Below are positions 1-8,430 of a stretch of DNA of 64,000 nucleotides, piece after piece. The notes beneath the pieces are model-generated. The model saw nothing but the letters and a program-made list of their open reading frames with translations, did not search any database and was not told the origin of the DNA. Each line of letters begins with the position of its first letter. Within the stretch, counting starts at the first letter, position 1. The translations under genes were made by a program, and so were the position numbers. The stretch spans positions 2,356,001 to 2,420,000 of the forward strand of contig NZ_CP093845.1 in NCBI RefSeq assembly GCF_024732245.1, in the 5' to 3' direction. This stretch comes from Dietzia sp. B32 (GTDB lineage Bacteria > Actinomycetota > Actinomycetes > Mycobacteriales > Mycobacteriaceae).

Positions 1-915
1 CCACCGCACGCCCGGCCCGGGCACGAAGCTGCGCTCGGGCGGGAGCAGGTGGTCGCCGCGGGTGGCGATGAGCGTGTACCCGACGCCGGGCAGGAACGGG
101 GTGCGGTCCAACCCGTACCAGGCGGTGATCATCGGGCTGCCCGGCGACAGTTCGGCGATCCCGCGGAGGTTGGCGGCCCACAGGCCCAGGCCCGCCACCT
201 CGCGCGGCAGCTGGTGGGGGAGGAGGCCGCTGTTGTCGGCGCCCCAGTAGCCGCCCACGGAGACGACGCGGTTCACGGCGCCCGGCCGCAGCACCTTGGT
301 GGTGTAGCCGGCGATCGCCGCGCCCTGCGAGTAGCCCACGAGGTCGACCTGCTGCGCTCCGGTCACGGCACGGACGTGGTCGATCACCCCGGCGAGTTGC
401 GGTCCCGACGCGCCGACGATCGAGTCGAGTCCGCCTCGCGCCGGGTTGCCGGCGTAGGCGCCGAGAGTCGGGGCGATCACGCAGAACCCCTGTCGGCGCA
501 GCGGTTCACCGAGGCGGGGCACGGTGTTGGCACCGTTGTCGAAGGTCCCGTGGACGAGGATCACCGGCCGCGGATGCGCCGGGGTGGGTCGGCAGGTGAC
601 GGGCGCGTCCACTCCGGCCGGCGGGCCGGGGTTGCCGAGCGGACCGTTGATCCCGTTCAGGGCCTCGGTGACGTACGGCCCCAGTTCGCCCGCGGGGTCC
701 AGGTCGCGCAGGTAGTCGCCGAGCGGTCCGAGCTGTGCCTGCGCCCCGGCCGAGGGGACGAACTGGTCCGCCACCCGGGCCGGCACGGCGCCCACCGAGG
801 CCGCGACGGGGATCGCCAGCGTCAGAGCGGCGAGCGCACCGGCCAGCCGGGAGCGGCCGGATCGGCGCGCCGGGCGACGGCCGGACGGGCGTGGGCGTGT
901 GCCGGAACCGAGCAT
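1..915 (-). CDS. Secreted alpha/beta-hydrolase lipase/esterase (3' end cut by window edge)
   Basis: Read on the minus strand from ATG at 915, the frame stays open to base 1, so 305 codons are visible and the C-terminus is missing. Residues 1-20 are Arg-rich, followed by a hydrophobic stretch to about residue 45 ending in small residues, which is a signal peptide of Sec or Tat type. The hydrolase core has the oxyanion HG at 122-123 (ILVHGTFDNG) and the nucleophile elbow GYSQG with Ser196. This fits the exported triacylglycerol lipase/esterase family of actinobacteria, which hydrolyse acyl esters outside the membrane. The Asp and His of the triad cannot be placed with confidence. It is divergent from the sigma factor gene at 1087. 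Confidence 0.75.
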   Translation of the reverse strand, partial: MLGSGTRPRPSGRRPARRSGRSRLAGALAALTLAIPVAASVGAVPARVADQFVPSAGAQAQLGPLGDYLRDLDPAGELGPYVTEALNGINGPLGNPGPPAGVDAPVTCRPTPAHPRPVILVHGTFDNGANTVPRLGEPLRRQGFCVIAPTLGAYAGNPARGGLDSIVGASGPQLAGVIDHVRAVTGAQQVDLVGYSQGAAIAGYTTKVLRPGAVNRVVSVGGYWGADNSGLLPHQLPREVAGLGLWAANLRGIAELSPGSPMITAWYGLDRTPFLPGVGYTLIATRGDHLLPPERSFVPGPGVRW

Positions 916-1086
916 TTCAGACCCCCCGGGGCGTGACGGTGAGACAAGTATGCGTCCCGCGCGGGCGATGGGGAACCGCTGCGCCTCACGAAATCGGAGC
1001 CCCGCGCGACTACCCGGTGACCATCGCGCGCCCCGTCTCCGGGGCGCCCGCACCCGGCAGCAGCCACGAGGGCAGGATCGACACAC

Positions 1087-1644
1087 ATGAGGGCAGCGTT
1101 CGACGCCGCGGTGGACCGTCACGGTCCCACCGTGCTGCGGGTGTGCCGCGCCGTCCTCGGCCCGGGCCCCGACGCCGATGACGCCTGGTCCGAGACCTTT
1201 CTCTCCGCACTCCGCGCCTGGCCCGAGCTGCCCGACGACACCGACGTCGAGGCGTGGCTGGTCCGGGTCGCGCACCGCCGCGCGGTGGACGTGGTGCGGC
1301 GCTCGGTGCGCGAGGCCGCCCCGAGCGGGGCCGCCGACGACGTCGCCGTTCTCGACGCCCGTGCACCGCGTCCGGCGGGGGCCCGGGGAGCGGCCGGGGT
1401 CGACGACGACGAGGTGGGCGACCCGCGGATCTGGGATGCGGTCGCCGCCCTGCCCTCCCGGCAGCGGGTGTGTGTGGCCTACCGGTATCTGGGCGGGCTC
1501 CGCTATGCCGAGATCGCCGAGCTCACCGGCGGCACCGAGGCGGCGGCCCGGCGCGCGGCCGCGGACGGGATCGCCCGCCTGCGCGCGACGTTGGCCCCGG
1601 GGACCACGCGGACCGTCGATTCCGTGGCCGAGGACCTGCCGTGA
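1087..1644 (+). CDS. ECF-type RNA polymerase sigma factor
   Basis: 185 residues, the normal length for an extracytoplasmic-function sigma factor. Region 2 is visible at about residues 10-75 (DADDAWSETFLSALRAW, then a VRVAHRRAVDVVRR segment for -10 recognition). Region 4 lies at about 115-180 (ALPSRQRVCVAYRYLGGL, then the helix-turn-helix YAEIAELTGGTEAAARRA). No anti-sigma factor gene is adjacent. The next gene, 30 nt downstream, is an O6-alkylguanine-DNA alkyltransferase with an extra N-terminal segment, so sigma and repair protein are probably cotranscribed. A role in an alkylation response is an inference from this pairing. The 3' end lies inside a 17-bp tandem repeat. Confidence 0.85.
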   Translation: MRAAFDAAVDRHGPTVLRVCRAVLGPGPDADDAWSETFLSALRAWPELPDDTDVEAWLVRVAHRRAVDVVRRSVREAAPSGAADDVAVLDARAPRPAGARGAAGVDDDEVGDPRIWDAVAALPSRQRVCVAYRYLGGLRYAEIAELTGGTEAAARRAAADGIARLRATLAPGTTRTVDSVAEDLP

Positions 1645-1678
1645 CCGAGGACCTGCCGTGACCGAGGAGATGCCATGA
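1628..1678 (+). repeat. 17-bp tandem repeat (3 copies) across the sigma factor stop and ogt start
   Basis: Copies at 1628-1644 and 1645-1661 are identical (ccgaggacctgccgtga). The third at 1662-1678 differs at 3 positions (ccgaggagatgccatga). Copy 1 ends with the sigma factor TGA, and copy 3 contains a purine-rich ribosome-binding stretch and the ATG of the alkyltransferase. The layout looks like a short duplication at an original stop/start junction. Confidence 0.9.
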
Positions 1679-2301
1679 CCGACCCGATCCACGATTCCGC
1701 GGCCATCGTGACCGCGGTGCTGCGTTCCGCCCCCGCGGACACCGCCCGGCTGCGGGAGCGGCTGGCCCGCGACGCCGAGCGCGAGGGCCTGGTCGACGTG
1801 GCGTACCGGACCGTCGACTCACCGATCGGCGGACTGCTGTTGGCCTCCACCCCGGTCGGGCTGGTGTACGTGGCGTTCGAGGTCGAGGACCCGGGCGCGG
1901 TCCTCGAGATGCTGGCCGGCCGGGTCGGCCCCCGGGTCCTCGCCGCCCCGCCGGAATCGCCGGTGCTCGACGAGGCCGCCACCCAGATCGACCAGTACCT
2001 CACCGGCCGACGCCGCGACTTCGACCTTCCCCTCGACACCCGCCTCGCCCGCGGATTCCGAGGGCAGGTCCAGCAGCATCTGGCGCGGATCGGGTACGGC
2101 CGGACCGCGACGTACCGCCAGCTCGCGGCCGAACTCGACCGGCCCGGCGCCGTCCGGGCGGTGGGCACGGCCTGCGCGACCAATCCGCTGCCGCTGGTGT
2201 GGCCGTGTCACCGGATCCTGCGCTCGGATGGCGGGCTCGGCGGGTACCGGGGCGGGCTCGCGGCCAAACGGCGTCTTCTCGAGATGGAAGCGGCGGCGTG
2301 A
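1675..2301 (+). CDS. ogt: Methylated-DNA--protein-cysteine S-methyltransferase with N-terminal extension
   Basis: 208 residues. The suicide methyltransferase moves O6-alkyl groups from guanine onto its own cysteine. The active site is WPCHR with Cys178, preceded by the conserved arginine-finger region (RPGAVRAVGTA, about 157-167) and followed by GGLGGYRGG. The N-terminal RNase-H-like domain starts near residue 43 (AYRTVDSPIGGLLLA). Residues 1-42 are an added, Arg/Asp/Ala-rich helical segment that ordinary Ogt lacks. The gene sits just behind an ECF sigma factor, so the extension could contact it; that is inference. The stop overlaps the GTG of the LysE-type gene. Confidence 0.9.
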   Translation: MTDPIHDSAAIVTAVLRSAPADTARLRERLARDAEREGLVDVAYRTVDSPIGGLLLASTPVGLVYVAFEVEDPGAVLEMLAGRVGPRVLAAPPESPVLDEAATQIDQYLTGRRRDFDLPLDTRLARGFRGQVQQHLARIGYGRTATYRQLAAELDRPGAVRAVGTACATNPLPLVWPCHRILRSDGGLGGYRGGLAAKRRLLEMEAAA

Positions 2302-3038
2302 CCGCGGCGCAGCTCCTCGGCCTGTTCGGGGTCTGGGCGATCGCGGTCGTCTCGCCGGGGCCCGACGTCGTCGTCGTCCTCCAACGCGCCCTCACCGGAC
2401 GACGTCAGGGGCTCGCCACCGCGCTCGGGATCGTCACCGGCCTCTCGGTGTGGCTCGCGGCCGCCTTCGCCGGTGTCGCGACGCTCGTGCGCGTGTACCC
2501 GCAGGTCATGACCGGGCTCCAGATCGCTGGCGGGATCCTGCTCGCCGCCCTCGGCGTGCTCGGCCTACGGGGCTGGTGGCGGGCGCGCGGTGCCACGCCA
2601 CCACCGGCCACCGCCGCACCCACCACCCCACCAACGGCCACCGCCGCACCCACCACCCCACCACCGGATCCGCTACTCGAAATCGGGATCCGCTACCCGG
2701 ATTCGGATAGCGGATCCCGAATCGGGGTAGCGGATCTGGTGCCGCGGGCGGACTTTACCCGGGGCCTGGTCACCAATCTCGCCAATCCCAAGGCCCTGGT
2801 GTTCTTCGGCGCGGTCCTCGCCCCGTTCCTGCGCGACGAGGTGTCCGCGGTCTGGTCGGTGGCGCTGGTCGCCGGGATGATCGCCGTGGCGCTGGCCTGG
2901 TTCGGGGGACTGGCGCTGGTCGCCTCACACCGGGTGGTCAACGAGCGGGTCGGACGACTGCTGCCGGTGGTCGACCTCGTGGCCAGCGGGTTGTTCGTGG
3001 TGGTGGGGGTGGCGTTCGTGGGCACCGCGCTCGTCTGA
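2298..3038 (+). CDS. LysE/RhtB-type amino-acid exporter with repeat-encoded loop
   Basis: The GTG start at 2298 overlaps the upstream TGA (GTGA), giving 246 residues. The N-terminus has the family signature VSPGPDVVVVLQRALTGRRQG and about five to six hydrophobic segments. LysE/RhtB exporters efflux amino acids or other small solutes at the inner membrane. The central cytoplasmic loop, about residues 101-147, is unusual. It is coded by two 30-bp repeats (Pro/Ala/Thr-rich) followed by nested inverted repeats, then the conserved second half resumes (GLVTNLANPKALVFFGAVLAPF). The insertion keeps the reading frame, so the protein is probably functional. The upstream coupling to ogt may only be positional. 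Confidence 0.85.
   Translation: MTAAQLLGLFGVWAIAVVSPGPDVVVVLQRALTGRRQGLATALGIVTGLSVWLAAAFAGVATLVRVYPQVMTGLQIAGGILLAALGVLGLRGWWRARGATPPPATAAPTTPPTATAAPTTPPPDPLLEIGIRYPDSDSGSRIGVADLVPRADFTRGLVTNLANPKALVFFGAVLAPFLRDEVSAVWSVALVAGMIAVALAWFGGLALVASHRVVNERVGRLLPVVDLVASGLFVVVGVAFVGTALV
2601..2660 (+). repeat. 30-bp direct repeat, two copies, within the LysE-type gene
   Basis: Copies at 2601-2630 and 2631-2660 differ at one base. Each encodes ten residues of a Pro/Thr/Ala-rich linker. Confidence 0.9.
2665..2737 (+). repeat. Nested inverted/direct repeat inside the LysE-type gene
   Basis: A unit containing ggatccgctac occurs at 2666-2676 and 2686-2696, and its inverse (tagcggatc) at 2708-2716 and 2728-2736. 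The inner arms 2683-2695 and 2708-2720 are a perfect 13-bp inverted repeat with a 12-nt loop. The outer arms 2667-2676 and 2727-2736 also pair. The whole block is translated without a stop. Confidence 0.9.
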
Positions 3039-3051
3039 GGCGCGCGCGGGA

Positions 3052-3057
3052 TAGGTT
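3052..3057 (+). promoter_or_regulatory. Probable -10 box (TAGGTT) of a leaderless MFS mRNA
   Basis: TAGGTT ends 8 nt before the ATG at 3066, and no Shine-Dalgarno sequence is present. That spacing puts the transcript start on or next to the start codon. Confidence 0.45.
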
Positions 3058-3065
3058 CTCACCCC

Positions 3066-4259
3066 ATGAGCACACGGCCGGTGGAGACGGTGGGAGCCCG
3101 GGACTGGGCCCGCGCGGCGCTGGCCATGTTCGCGGTCGGCTGGGGAGCCAACCAGTACGCCCCCCTGCTCACCATGTACCAGGACGAGCTGGGCCTGGGT
3201 CAGAACGACGTCACGGCGATGTTCGCGATCTACATCGTCGGCCTCATCCCCGCCCTGGTCGTGGCCGGTCGCTGGTCCGACCTCAACGGACGGCGCCGCC
3301 TCATGCGGCCGGTCCTCGTGTTGTCGCTGGTGGCGACCGTCGTGATGTTCCTGGGGCCGAATGACCCCCTGTGGCTGTACCTGGGACGTTTCCTCGCCGG
3401 GGTGGCCTCGGGGGCCGCCTTCGGGCCGGGCGGGGCGTGGATCCGGGAGCTGTCCGAGTCCGGGCCGCCCGGGGCGGGAGCGAGACGGGCGGCGGTGGCG
3501 GTGTCCGGCGGCTTCGGGCTCAGTGCGTTGGTCGCGGGGATCGTGGGTCAGTTCCTGCCCGCGCCCGAGTACACGCCCTACCTACCGCACCTGGTGCTCG
3601 GGGTGGTGGCCCTGGTCCTGGCCTGGAGCGCCCCCGACCCCTTCCGTCCCGCGCCGGACGCGAACCGCGCGCCACTGTTCCCGCACAGCGCGCGGACCCG
3701 CCGTTTCGCCCTCGGCGTGGCCCCGTGGGCGCCACTGGTGTTCGGGTGCGCGTCGATGTCGTTCATCGTCCTCGCCGGCCTCCTGGGCGGGGACGCCGCC
3801 GGGATGCCCGTGCTGTACGCGGGGCTGCTCGCGGGGATCACCCTCGGCACCGGAGTACTGGTGCAGCCCGCCGCCCGCCGTCTCGCCTCCGCCGCGGCCC
3901 CGTGGAGGGTGCCGGTGGCCGGACTGGTCGCCGCGGCTCTGGGGATGGCCGCCGGTGCCGGGCTGGCCGCCGCCGCGGGTCTGCCGCTGCGCGCGCTGCT
4001 GATGGTCCCCGTCTCGGTCCTGCTGGGCGCCGCGTACGGCACCCTGCTCGTCGGTGGCCTGGTTGAGGTCGAACTGCTGTCCGGCCCGGAAGAGCACGCC
4101 GCGATGGTCGCGGTGTTCTACGTCCTGGCCTACCTCGGGATGGCGACGCCGTACGTCATCGCCGCGGTCTCCCCGCTGGGCGGGCCGGTGCCGTGGATCG
4201 CCGCCGTCGCGGTCGTGTGCGTGATGCTCATCCCGCTGACCCGCCGTCAACTGGGCTGA
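3066..4259 (+). CDS. MFS transporter
   Basis: 397 residues with about twelve hydrophobic segments. The loop after TM2 carries GRWSDLNGRRRLMRP, the major facilitator superfamily G-x-x-x-D-R/N-x-G-R-R signature between TM2 and TM3. TM4 is LYLGRFLAGVASGAAFGPGGAWIREL, which resembles drug/proton antiporters. An exporter or small-solute porter in the inner membrane is likely; the substrate cannot be inferred. The leaderless-type promoter suggests it is transcribed independently of the upstream ogt-lysE pair. It converges on ppc with only 9 nt between the two stop codons. Confidence 0.85.
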   Translation: MSTRPVETVGARDWARAALAMFAVGWGANQYAPLLTMYQDELGLGQNDVTAMFAIYIVGLIPALVVAGRWSDLNGRRRLMRPVLVLSLVATVVMFLGPNDPLWLYLGRFLAGVASGAAFGPGGAWIRELSESGPPGAGARRAAVAVSGGFGLSALVAGIVGQFLPAPEYTPYLPHLVLGVVALVLAWSAPDPFRPAPDANRAPLFPHSARTRRFALGVAPWAPLVFGCASMSFIVLAGLLGGDAAGMPVLYAGLLAGITLGTGVLVQPAARRLASAAAPWRVPVAGLVAAALGMAAGAGLAAAAGLPLRALLMVPVSVLLGAAYGTLLVGGLVEVELLSGPEEHAAMVAVFYVLAYLGMATPYVIAAVSPLGGPVPWIAAVAVVCVMLIPLTRRQLG

Positions 4260-4268
4260 GACGCCGCG

Positions 4269-7109
4269 TCAGCCGGAGTTGCGCAGGGCCGTGGCCAGGC
4301 CGTTCATCGTCAGCTGGATGCCGGTCCGCACCGCCGGGTCGGAGTCCCCGGCGCGGTAGCGGCGCAGTAGCTCCACCTGCAGCACGTTGAGCGGTTCGAG
4401 GTACGGGAAGCGGTTGCGCACTGAGCGGGCCAGCGCGGGGTTGTCGTCCAACAGCGTCTCCTGCCCCGTGATCGCCAGCACCATCCGCCGGGTCAGCTCG
4501 AACTCGTCGGTGAGCACCCCGTGGATCCGCCGGCCCACCTCGGCGTCCGGGACCAGCTCGGCGTACCGGCCGGCCAGCCCCATGTCGGCCTTGGCCATCA
4601 CCTGCGCCATGTTGGACAGGGTCGTGCGCAGGAAGGGCCAGTCGTCGTACAGGCGACGCAGCGTGGCCAGTCTCTCCGCTGCGGCCTCGCCCTCGGCGTC
4701 GACCCACTGCCGCAGCGCAGTGCCCACGCCGAACCAACCGGGCAGCATCACCCGGGACTGAGACCACGACAACACCCACGGGATCGCCCGCAGGTCCTCG
4801 ACGCTCGAGGTCTGCTTGCGCGAGGACGGGCGGGACCCGATGTTGAGCTCGCCGATCTCCGCGACGGGGGTCGAGGTGGTGAAGTACTCGATGAACCCCG
4901 GGTCCGAGTGGACGAGCGAGGCGTACGCCTCCCGCCCGAGGGTCGCGAGTTCGGCCATCACCGCGTACGCCTCCCCGGCCCGCTCGCCCAGCCCCTCGAC
5001 GTCGAGCAGCGAGGCCTCGAGCGTCGCCGCCACGAGCGCCTCGAGGTTGCGGCGCGCCCGACGCGGCTCCGAGTACTTGGCCGAGATGACCTCGCCCTGC
5101 TCGGTGATCCGCAGTGCGCCCTGCACCGCTCCCGGCGGCTGGGCCAGGATCGCCTCGTAGGAGTTGCCGCCGCCCCGTCCGACGGCCCCGCCGCGACCGT
5201 GGAAGTAGCGCAGGTGCACGTCCGCGCGCGCCGCGGCCTCGGCGAGGTCGCGTTCGGCCTGGTAGAGCGCCCAGTTGGCGGCCAGGTACCCGCCGTCCTT
5301 GTTGGAGTCCGAGTAGCCGAGCATCACCTCCAGCACGTCGCCCTGCGCCCGGATGAGTGCCCGGAACTGCGGGATCGCCAGCGCCGTGTCGAGGATGTCC
5401 GGCCCCGCCGCGAGGTCGTCGATCGTCTCGAGCAGCGGGATGAGCCGAACGCTCGAGCGGGGCTCCGCCGGGTCGCCGGAGAACAACCCCACCTCGCGCA
5501 GCAGTACCGCCGGCTCCAGCAGATCCGACACCGTCCCGCACATGGACACGATGTAGTGCGGGACCACCTCGGGGCCGAGCAGGTCCACCGCCGCCGCGGC
5601 CGCCCGCATCACCCCGAGTTCCTTGGCCGCCAGCTCGGACAGCTCCGCGCGTGGCCCGAGCAGCGGCCGGTCGTGTGAGAGCTCGCGCAGCAGCAGCTCC
5701 AGACGGGCGTCCTCGTCCAGCGCCGAGTAGTCCTCGCTCACCCCGGCCAGCGCGAACAGCTCGGTGAGCACCTCCTCGTGCGACTCCGAGTTCTGCCGCA
5801 TGTCGAGCGCCTGCAGATGGAACCCGAACGTCCGTACCGCCCACCGCAGGTCCCGCAGACGCGGTGACCGCGCCAGGTCGCCACCGCAGGACCCGAGCGC
5901 GGCGTCGATGACATCCAGATCGGCCAGCATCTCCCCCGGGGAGGTGTAGGGCTCGTCGTCGTGACCGATGGCGTCCGGCGACGACCCGGGTGACGACGAC
6001 GAGGACCTCACCCGCGCGGCGAGCCGACGGCGGACCACCCGCACGGCGCGACGGAAGGGCACGTCCTCGCGTGCGGCGGCGAGCTCCCCGTCGGCCTCCA
6101 CCATCGAGTCCGCGAGGTCGCGCAACGCGGTGGGCACCTTCACGATCCGCCGCGACATGGGCAACTCCCGCTCGAGCAGCCGCAGTTCCTCCGTGTAGTG
6201 GCGGTGCAGTAGCGCGGCGGCCTGCTCGGTGGCGAAGCGCACCACGTCGCCGGTGACGTACGGGTTGCCGTCCCGGTCCCCGCCGATCCACGAGCCGGGG
6301 CGCACGACGGGGCGGTCCCCGGACCCGAGGCGCTCGGCGATCTCCGCGTTGAGCGGCGGGATGACCTCCATGAGCGTGGCCTCGTGATACTGCAGGCCAC
6401 CCAGGACCTCATCCTCGATCCGGGGGCGTTGGCTGCGGATGATCGCCGTCTGCCACAGCGTGAGCACATGTCGGCGGATGTCCCGTTCGACCCGGTCGAG
6501 TTCGGCGTCGGTGACCCGATCCCGCTCGGCGGCCCGCAGCCCGTCGCGGCGGCGCATGAGGTCCAGCACCCGCCGGGTGATCTCGAAGACCGAACGCCGG
6601 CGGGTCTCGGTGGGGTGCGCCGTGAGCACGGGGGCCACCCGGGCCGTCGCTCGCACGGCCTCCAGCCTCGCGGGGTCGGGGCTGGACTCGGCCAGTCGCG
6701 CCCACGTGGCCTCGAGGTCCCCGTCGGGCGGGGGTTCACCGGCCGCGGTGTGGATACCGCGACGACGCTCCTGGTGCAGGTCCTCGGCGACGTTGGCCAG
6801 GAGGGCGAACAGGGAGAACGCGCGGATGACGGGGATCATCTCGTCGGCGGACACGTCGGTGAACAGGCCCGCCACCTCGTCCCGGTCGGCCTCCGAACGG
6901 CGGACGGCGAAGGCGGTGCGCCGCGCGGTCTCGACCAGGTCGAAGATCTTCTCGCCGGCCTGGTCGCGCACCGTGTCGCCGAGCACCGCTCCGAGGAAAC
7001 GCACGTCGTCGCGCAGCGGCCGCACGGCGTCGTCGAGCCGATCGGAGTCGCCCGGCTCGGGCACGTCCGAGGCGGTGGCGGGCACGTCGGATCTGGTGGG
7101 GTCGGCCAT
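4269..7109 (-). CDS. ppc: Phosphoenolpyruvate carboxylase
   Basis: Carboxylates phosphoenolpyruvate with bicarbonate to oxaloacetate, replenishing the TCA cycle in the cytosol. 946 residues from ATG at 7109, full length for the family. Visible motifs are the catalytic-His site [13 protein letters not shown] (His165), [31 protein letters not shown], the mobile-loop [13 protein letters not shown], and the conserved C-terminus [12 protein letters not shown]. Start choice: a TACTGT -10 box ends 7 nt upstream of 7109, which favours this ATG over the one at 7118. A small insertion of serines follows the [12 protein letters not shown] segment. It is monocistronic. Confidence 0.97.
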   Translation of the reverse strand: MADPTRSDVPATASDVPEPGDSDRLDDAVRPLRDDVRFLGAVLGDTVRDQAGEKIFDLVETARRTAFAVRRSEADRDEVAGLFTDVSADEMIPVIRAFSLFALLANVAEDLHQERRRGIHTAAGEPPPDGDLEATWARLAESSPDPARLEAVRATARVAPVLTAHPTETRRRSVFEITRRVLDLMRRRDGLRAAERDRVTDAELDRVERDIRRHVLTLWQTAIIRSQRPRIEDEVLGGLQYHEATLMEVIPPLNAEIAERLGSGDRPVVRPGSWIGGDRDGNPYVTGDVVRFATEQAAALLHRHYTEELRLLERELPMSRRIVKVPTALRDLADSMVEADGELAAAREDVPFRRAVRVVRRRLAARVRSSSSSPGSSPDAIGHDDEPYTSPGEMLADLDVIDAALGSCGGDLARSPRLRDLRWAVRTFGFHLQALDMRQNSESHEEVLTELFALAGVSEDYSALDEDARLELLLRELSHDRPLLGPRAELSELAAKELGVMRAAAAAVDLLGPEVVPHYIVSMCGTVSDLLEPAVLLREVGLFSGDPAEPRSSVRLIPLLETIDDLAAGPDILDTALAIPQFRALIRAQGDVLEVMLGYSDSNKDGGYLAANWALYQAERDLAEAAARADVHLRYFHGRGGAVGRGGGNSYEAILAQPPGAVQGALRITEQGEVISAKYSEPRRARRNLEALVAATLEASLLDVEGLGERAGEAYAVMAELATLGREAYASLVHSDPGFIEYFTTSTPVAEIGELNIGSRPSSRKQTSSVEDLRAIPWVLSWSQSRVMLPGWFGVGTALRQWVDAEGEAAAERLATLRRLYDDWPFLRTTLSNMAQVMAKADMGLAGRYAELVPDAEVGRRIHGVLTDEFELTRRMVLAITGQETLLDDNPALARSVRNRFPYLEPLNVLQVELLRRYRAGDSDPAVRTGIQLTMNGLATALRNSG

Positions 7110-7116
7110 GGCTGCC

Positions 7117-7122
7117 ACAGTA
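7117..7122 (-). promoter_or_regulatory. Probable -10 box (TACTGT) of ppc, leaderless
   Basis: On the minus strand TACTGT ends 7 nt before the ATG at 7109, the same geometry as several other starts in the window. Confidence 0.45.
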
Positions 7123-7463
7123 GGCGCGGCATATGACAGCCGCGTGAATCCCGTCGCCGAACCCCCGCGCTCGGGACTGCCTTGGTGATCGAGCGGTCAT
7201 CTGGGGCACGACCGCACGTACTTCCTGCGTGATCCGTGGACTATCCAGAGGCCCCGTCAAGTTCCTCGTAAGCCGGAGCGCTCGAATGGTCTAGGCCACA
7301 ACGTGACGGTGCTCGACACGGCCCGCCGGGAGGGCTACGGGCTTCACGACCTCGAGATGTGGATGGACGATTGGCGCCGGGTCGTGGTCCCGTAATGCCA
7401 TGTGGCGAACTCGAACGTCAATGCTGCACTCGGTGGTCCGTTGCCGCTCTCGGAGGGCCTCTT
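7123..7463. other. Intergenic region between ppc and the 63-residue gene
   Basis: No convincing complete gene. A plus-strand frame is open from about 7190 to TAA at 7393-7395, with a codon pattern that looks coding (it ends LHDLEMWMDDWRRVVVP). Its only good start is GTG at 7303, giving 30 residues. This may be a tiny gene or the 3' remnant of a lost one. Confidence 0.3.
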
Positions 7464-7493
7464 TTGCCCCTTGTCGGACCAATGTCCTAATAT
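7464..7493 (+). promoter_or_regulatory. Sigma-A-type promoter of the 63-residue gene
   Basis: The -35 box TTGCCC (7464-7469) is separated by 18 nt from the -10 box TAATAT (7488-7493). A start near 7500 would leave a short leader with AGGAG at 7513-7517, 5 nt before the ATG. Confidence 0.55.
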
Positions 7494-7522
7494 GCGAACC
7501 TCCACAACATTTAGGAGTTTTT

Positions 7523-7714
7523 ATGCCGCCGATTGACCTCAACATCCCGCTCTTCCCGGGTCTGCCCGGTACCGGCGCTGAGCAGATTGGGGCCGTCGTC
7601 GGGTCCATCGTGCTTGCGCCGGCCCTCTACCTTGCCAGCCAGTTCGCGGCGATTGGATCGCTCACGGGAAGCCTGGCCTCGCTTGAGGGGTTCGGCGGCG
7701 GGTACTACTACTGA
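7523..7714 (+). CDS. 63-residue hydrophobic protein, possible mycomembrane pore former
   Basis: ATG at 7523 is preceded by AGGAG and a clear promoter, so this short gene is real and probably strongly expressed. It has no signal peptide. Residues 1-18 are Pro/Leu/Ile-rich, 22-50 form an amphipathic to hydrophobic Gly/Ala/Ser helix (IGAVVGSIVLAPALYLAS), and the C-terminus is GGGYYY. Size, lack of signal peptide and amphipathic helix resemble PorA/PorH-class channel peptides of mycolic-acid bacteria, but sequence identity is not evident. A second gene of this style lies at 31569-31721. A hairpin follows 14 nt downstream. Confidence 0.6.
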   Translation: MPPIDLNIPLFPGLPGTGAEQIGAVVGSIVLAPALYLASQFAAIGSLTGSLASLEGFGGGYYY

Positions 7715-7728
7715 GCGTCGGGAACTAG

Positions 7729-7761
7729 CAGCCCTCGCACCGTGTCCTGGTGCGGGGGCTG
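7729..7761 (+). terminator. Hairpin terminator after the 63-residue gene
   Basis: Arms 7729-7741 and 7749-7761 form a 13-bp stem with one G-T pair and a 7-nt loop. There is no T-run, as is common in actinobacteria. Confidence 0.7.
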
Positions 7762-7974
7762 TCCCTGGATTAAGGAGGCTGTTAGCTTCAACTGGTGCAA
7801 CCGAACCGCGGCTCGAATCCATACGACGGTTAATCGTGGCCCGCACCGGCACCATCGGCCAGTCGATCGGGGTACTCCCGGGCCGCCGCCGAACCCCCGC
7901 CGCTGCCGCGACCCGGGATCGATACCGGGGACATCCCCGATGCGCGGATCCCGTCCGGCGAGCACACTGGGGGA

Positions 7975-8394
7975 ATGACCCAGCAGCCCGGCTTCCACCA
8001 GTACGACTACTCCCAGCACGGGCAGCAGGCCCCGGCCGTCGGCCCGGATGACCGCACCCCCGCGGCCCTGGCGCACGCGTCCAGCCTCATCGCGATGGCG
8101 CTGTCGGCCGGGTGGCTCTCGTTCGTCGGCCCGCTCGTGATGTGGCTGATCTACAAGGACCGCAGCCCGTTCGTGCGCCAGGCCGCCGCCGGGTCGTTCA
8201 ACTTCAATCTCGGCCTGTGGATCATGAGCATCGTGGGGTGGATCTTCATCCTCACGGTGATCGGCCTGCCCATCGGCCTCGTCCTGCTCGCGGTGTCCTT
8301 CCTCGCGCAGATCATCGGCCACGTCATCGGCACCGTTCGCGCTACCCGGGGACGGACGATCAACTACCCGTTCCAGCTGCGGGTCCTGCGCTGA
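7975..8394 (+). CDS. DUF4870 family membrane protein
   Basis: 139 residues. A hydrophilic Gln/Tyr/His-rich N-terminus (about 1-35) is followed by ALAHASSLIAMAL and FVGPLVMWLIYKDRSPFVRQAAAGSFNF, the recognisable DUF4870 core, then two more hydrophobic helices (about 82-98 and 98-118). The family is of unknown function and sits in the inner membrane. It stands alone, facing the convergent acyl-CoA ligase. The stop codon lies in a 15-bp tandem repeat. Confidence 0.8.
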   Translation: MTQQPGFHQYDYSQHGQQAPAVGPDDRTPAALAHASSLIAMALSAGWLSFVGPLVMWLIYKDRSPFVRQAAAGSFNFNLGLWIMSIVGWIFILTVIGLPIGLVLLAVSFLAQIIGHVIGTVRATRGRTINYPFQLRVLR

Positions 8395-8430
8395 CTCCCG
8401 CTGCGCTGACCCGCCGCGCTCAGACCCCCG
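8386..8430 (+). repeat. 15-bp tandem repeat across the DUF4870 gene stop
   Basis: 8386-8400 and 8401-8415 share ctgcgctgac and most of the rest. 8416-8430 is a weaker third copy. The stop TGA (8392-8394) lies in copy 1 and is repeated in copy 2. Confidence 0.7.

Noticed and set aside
4228-6291. Long minus-strand open frame of about 687 codons overlapping ppc
   Set aside because: It is a shadow frame of PEP carboxylase: Arg/Gly/Ala-rich, with no recognisable motif, and the real frame has the catalytic residues.
7773-7835. tRNA-like 3' half (ggctcgaatcc) upstream of the DUF4870 gene
   Set aside because: No acceptor stem, D-arm or anticodon arm can be paired; a chance T-arm resemblance.
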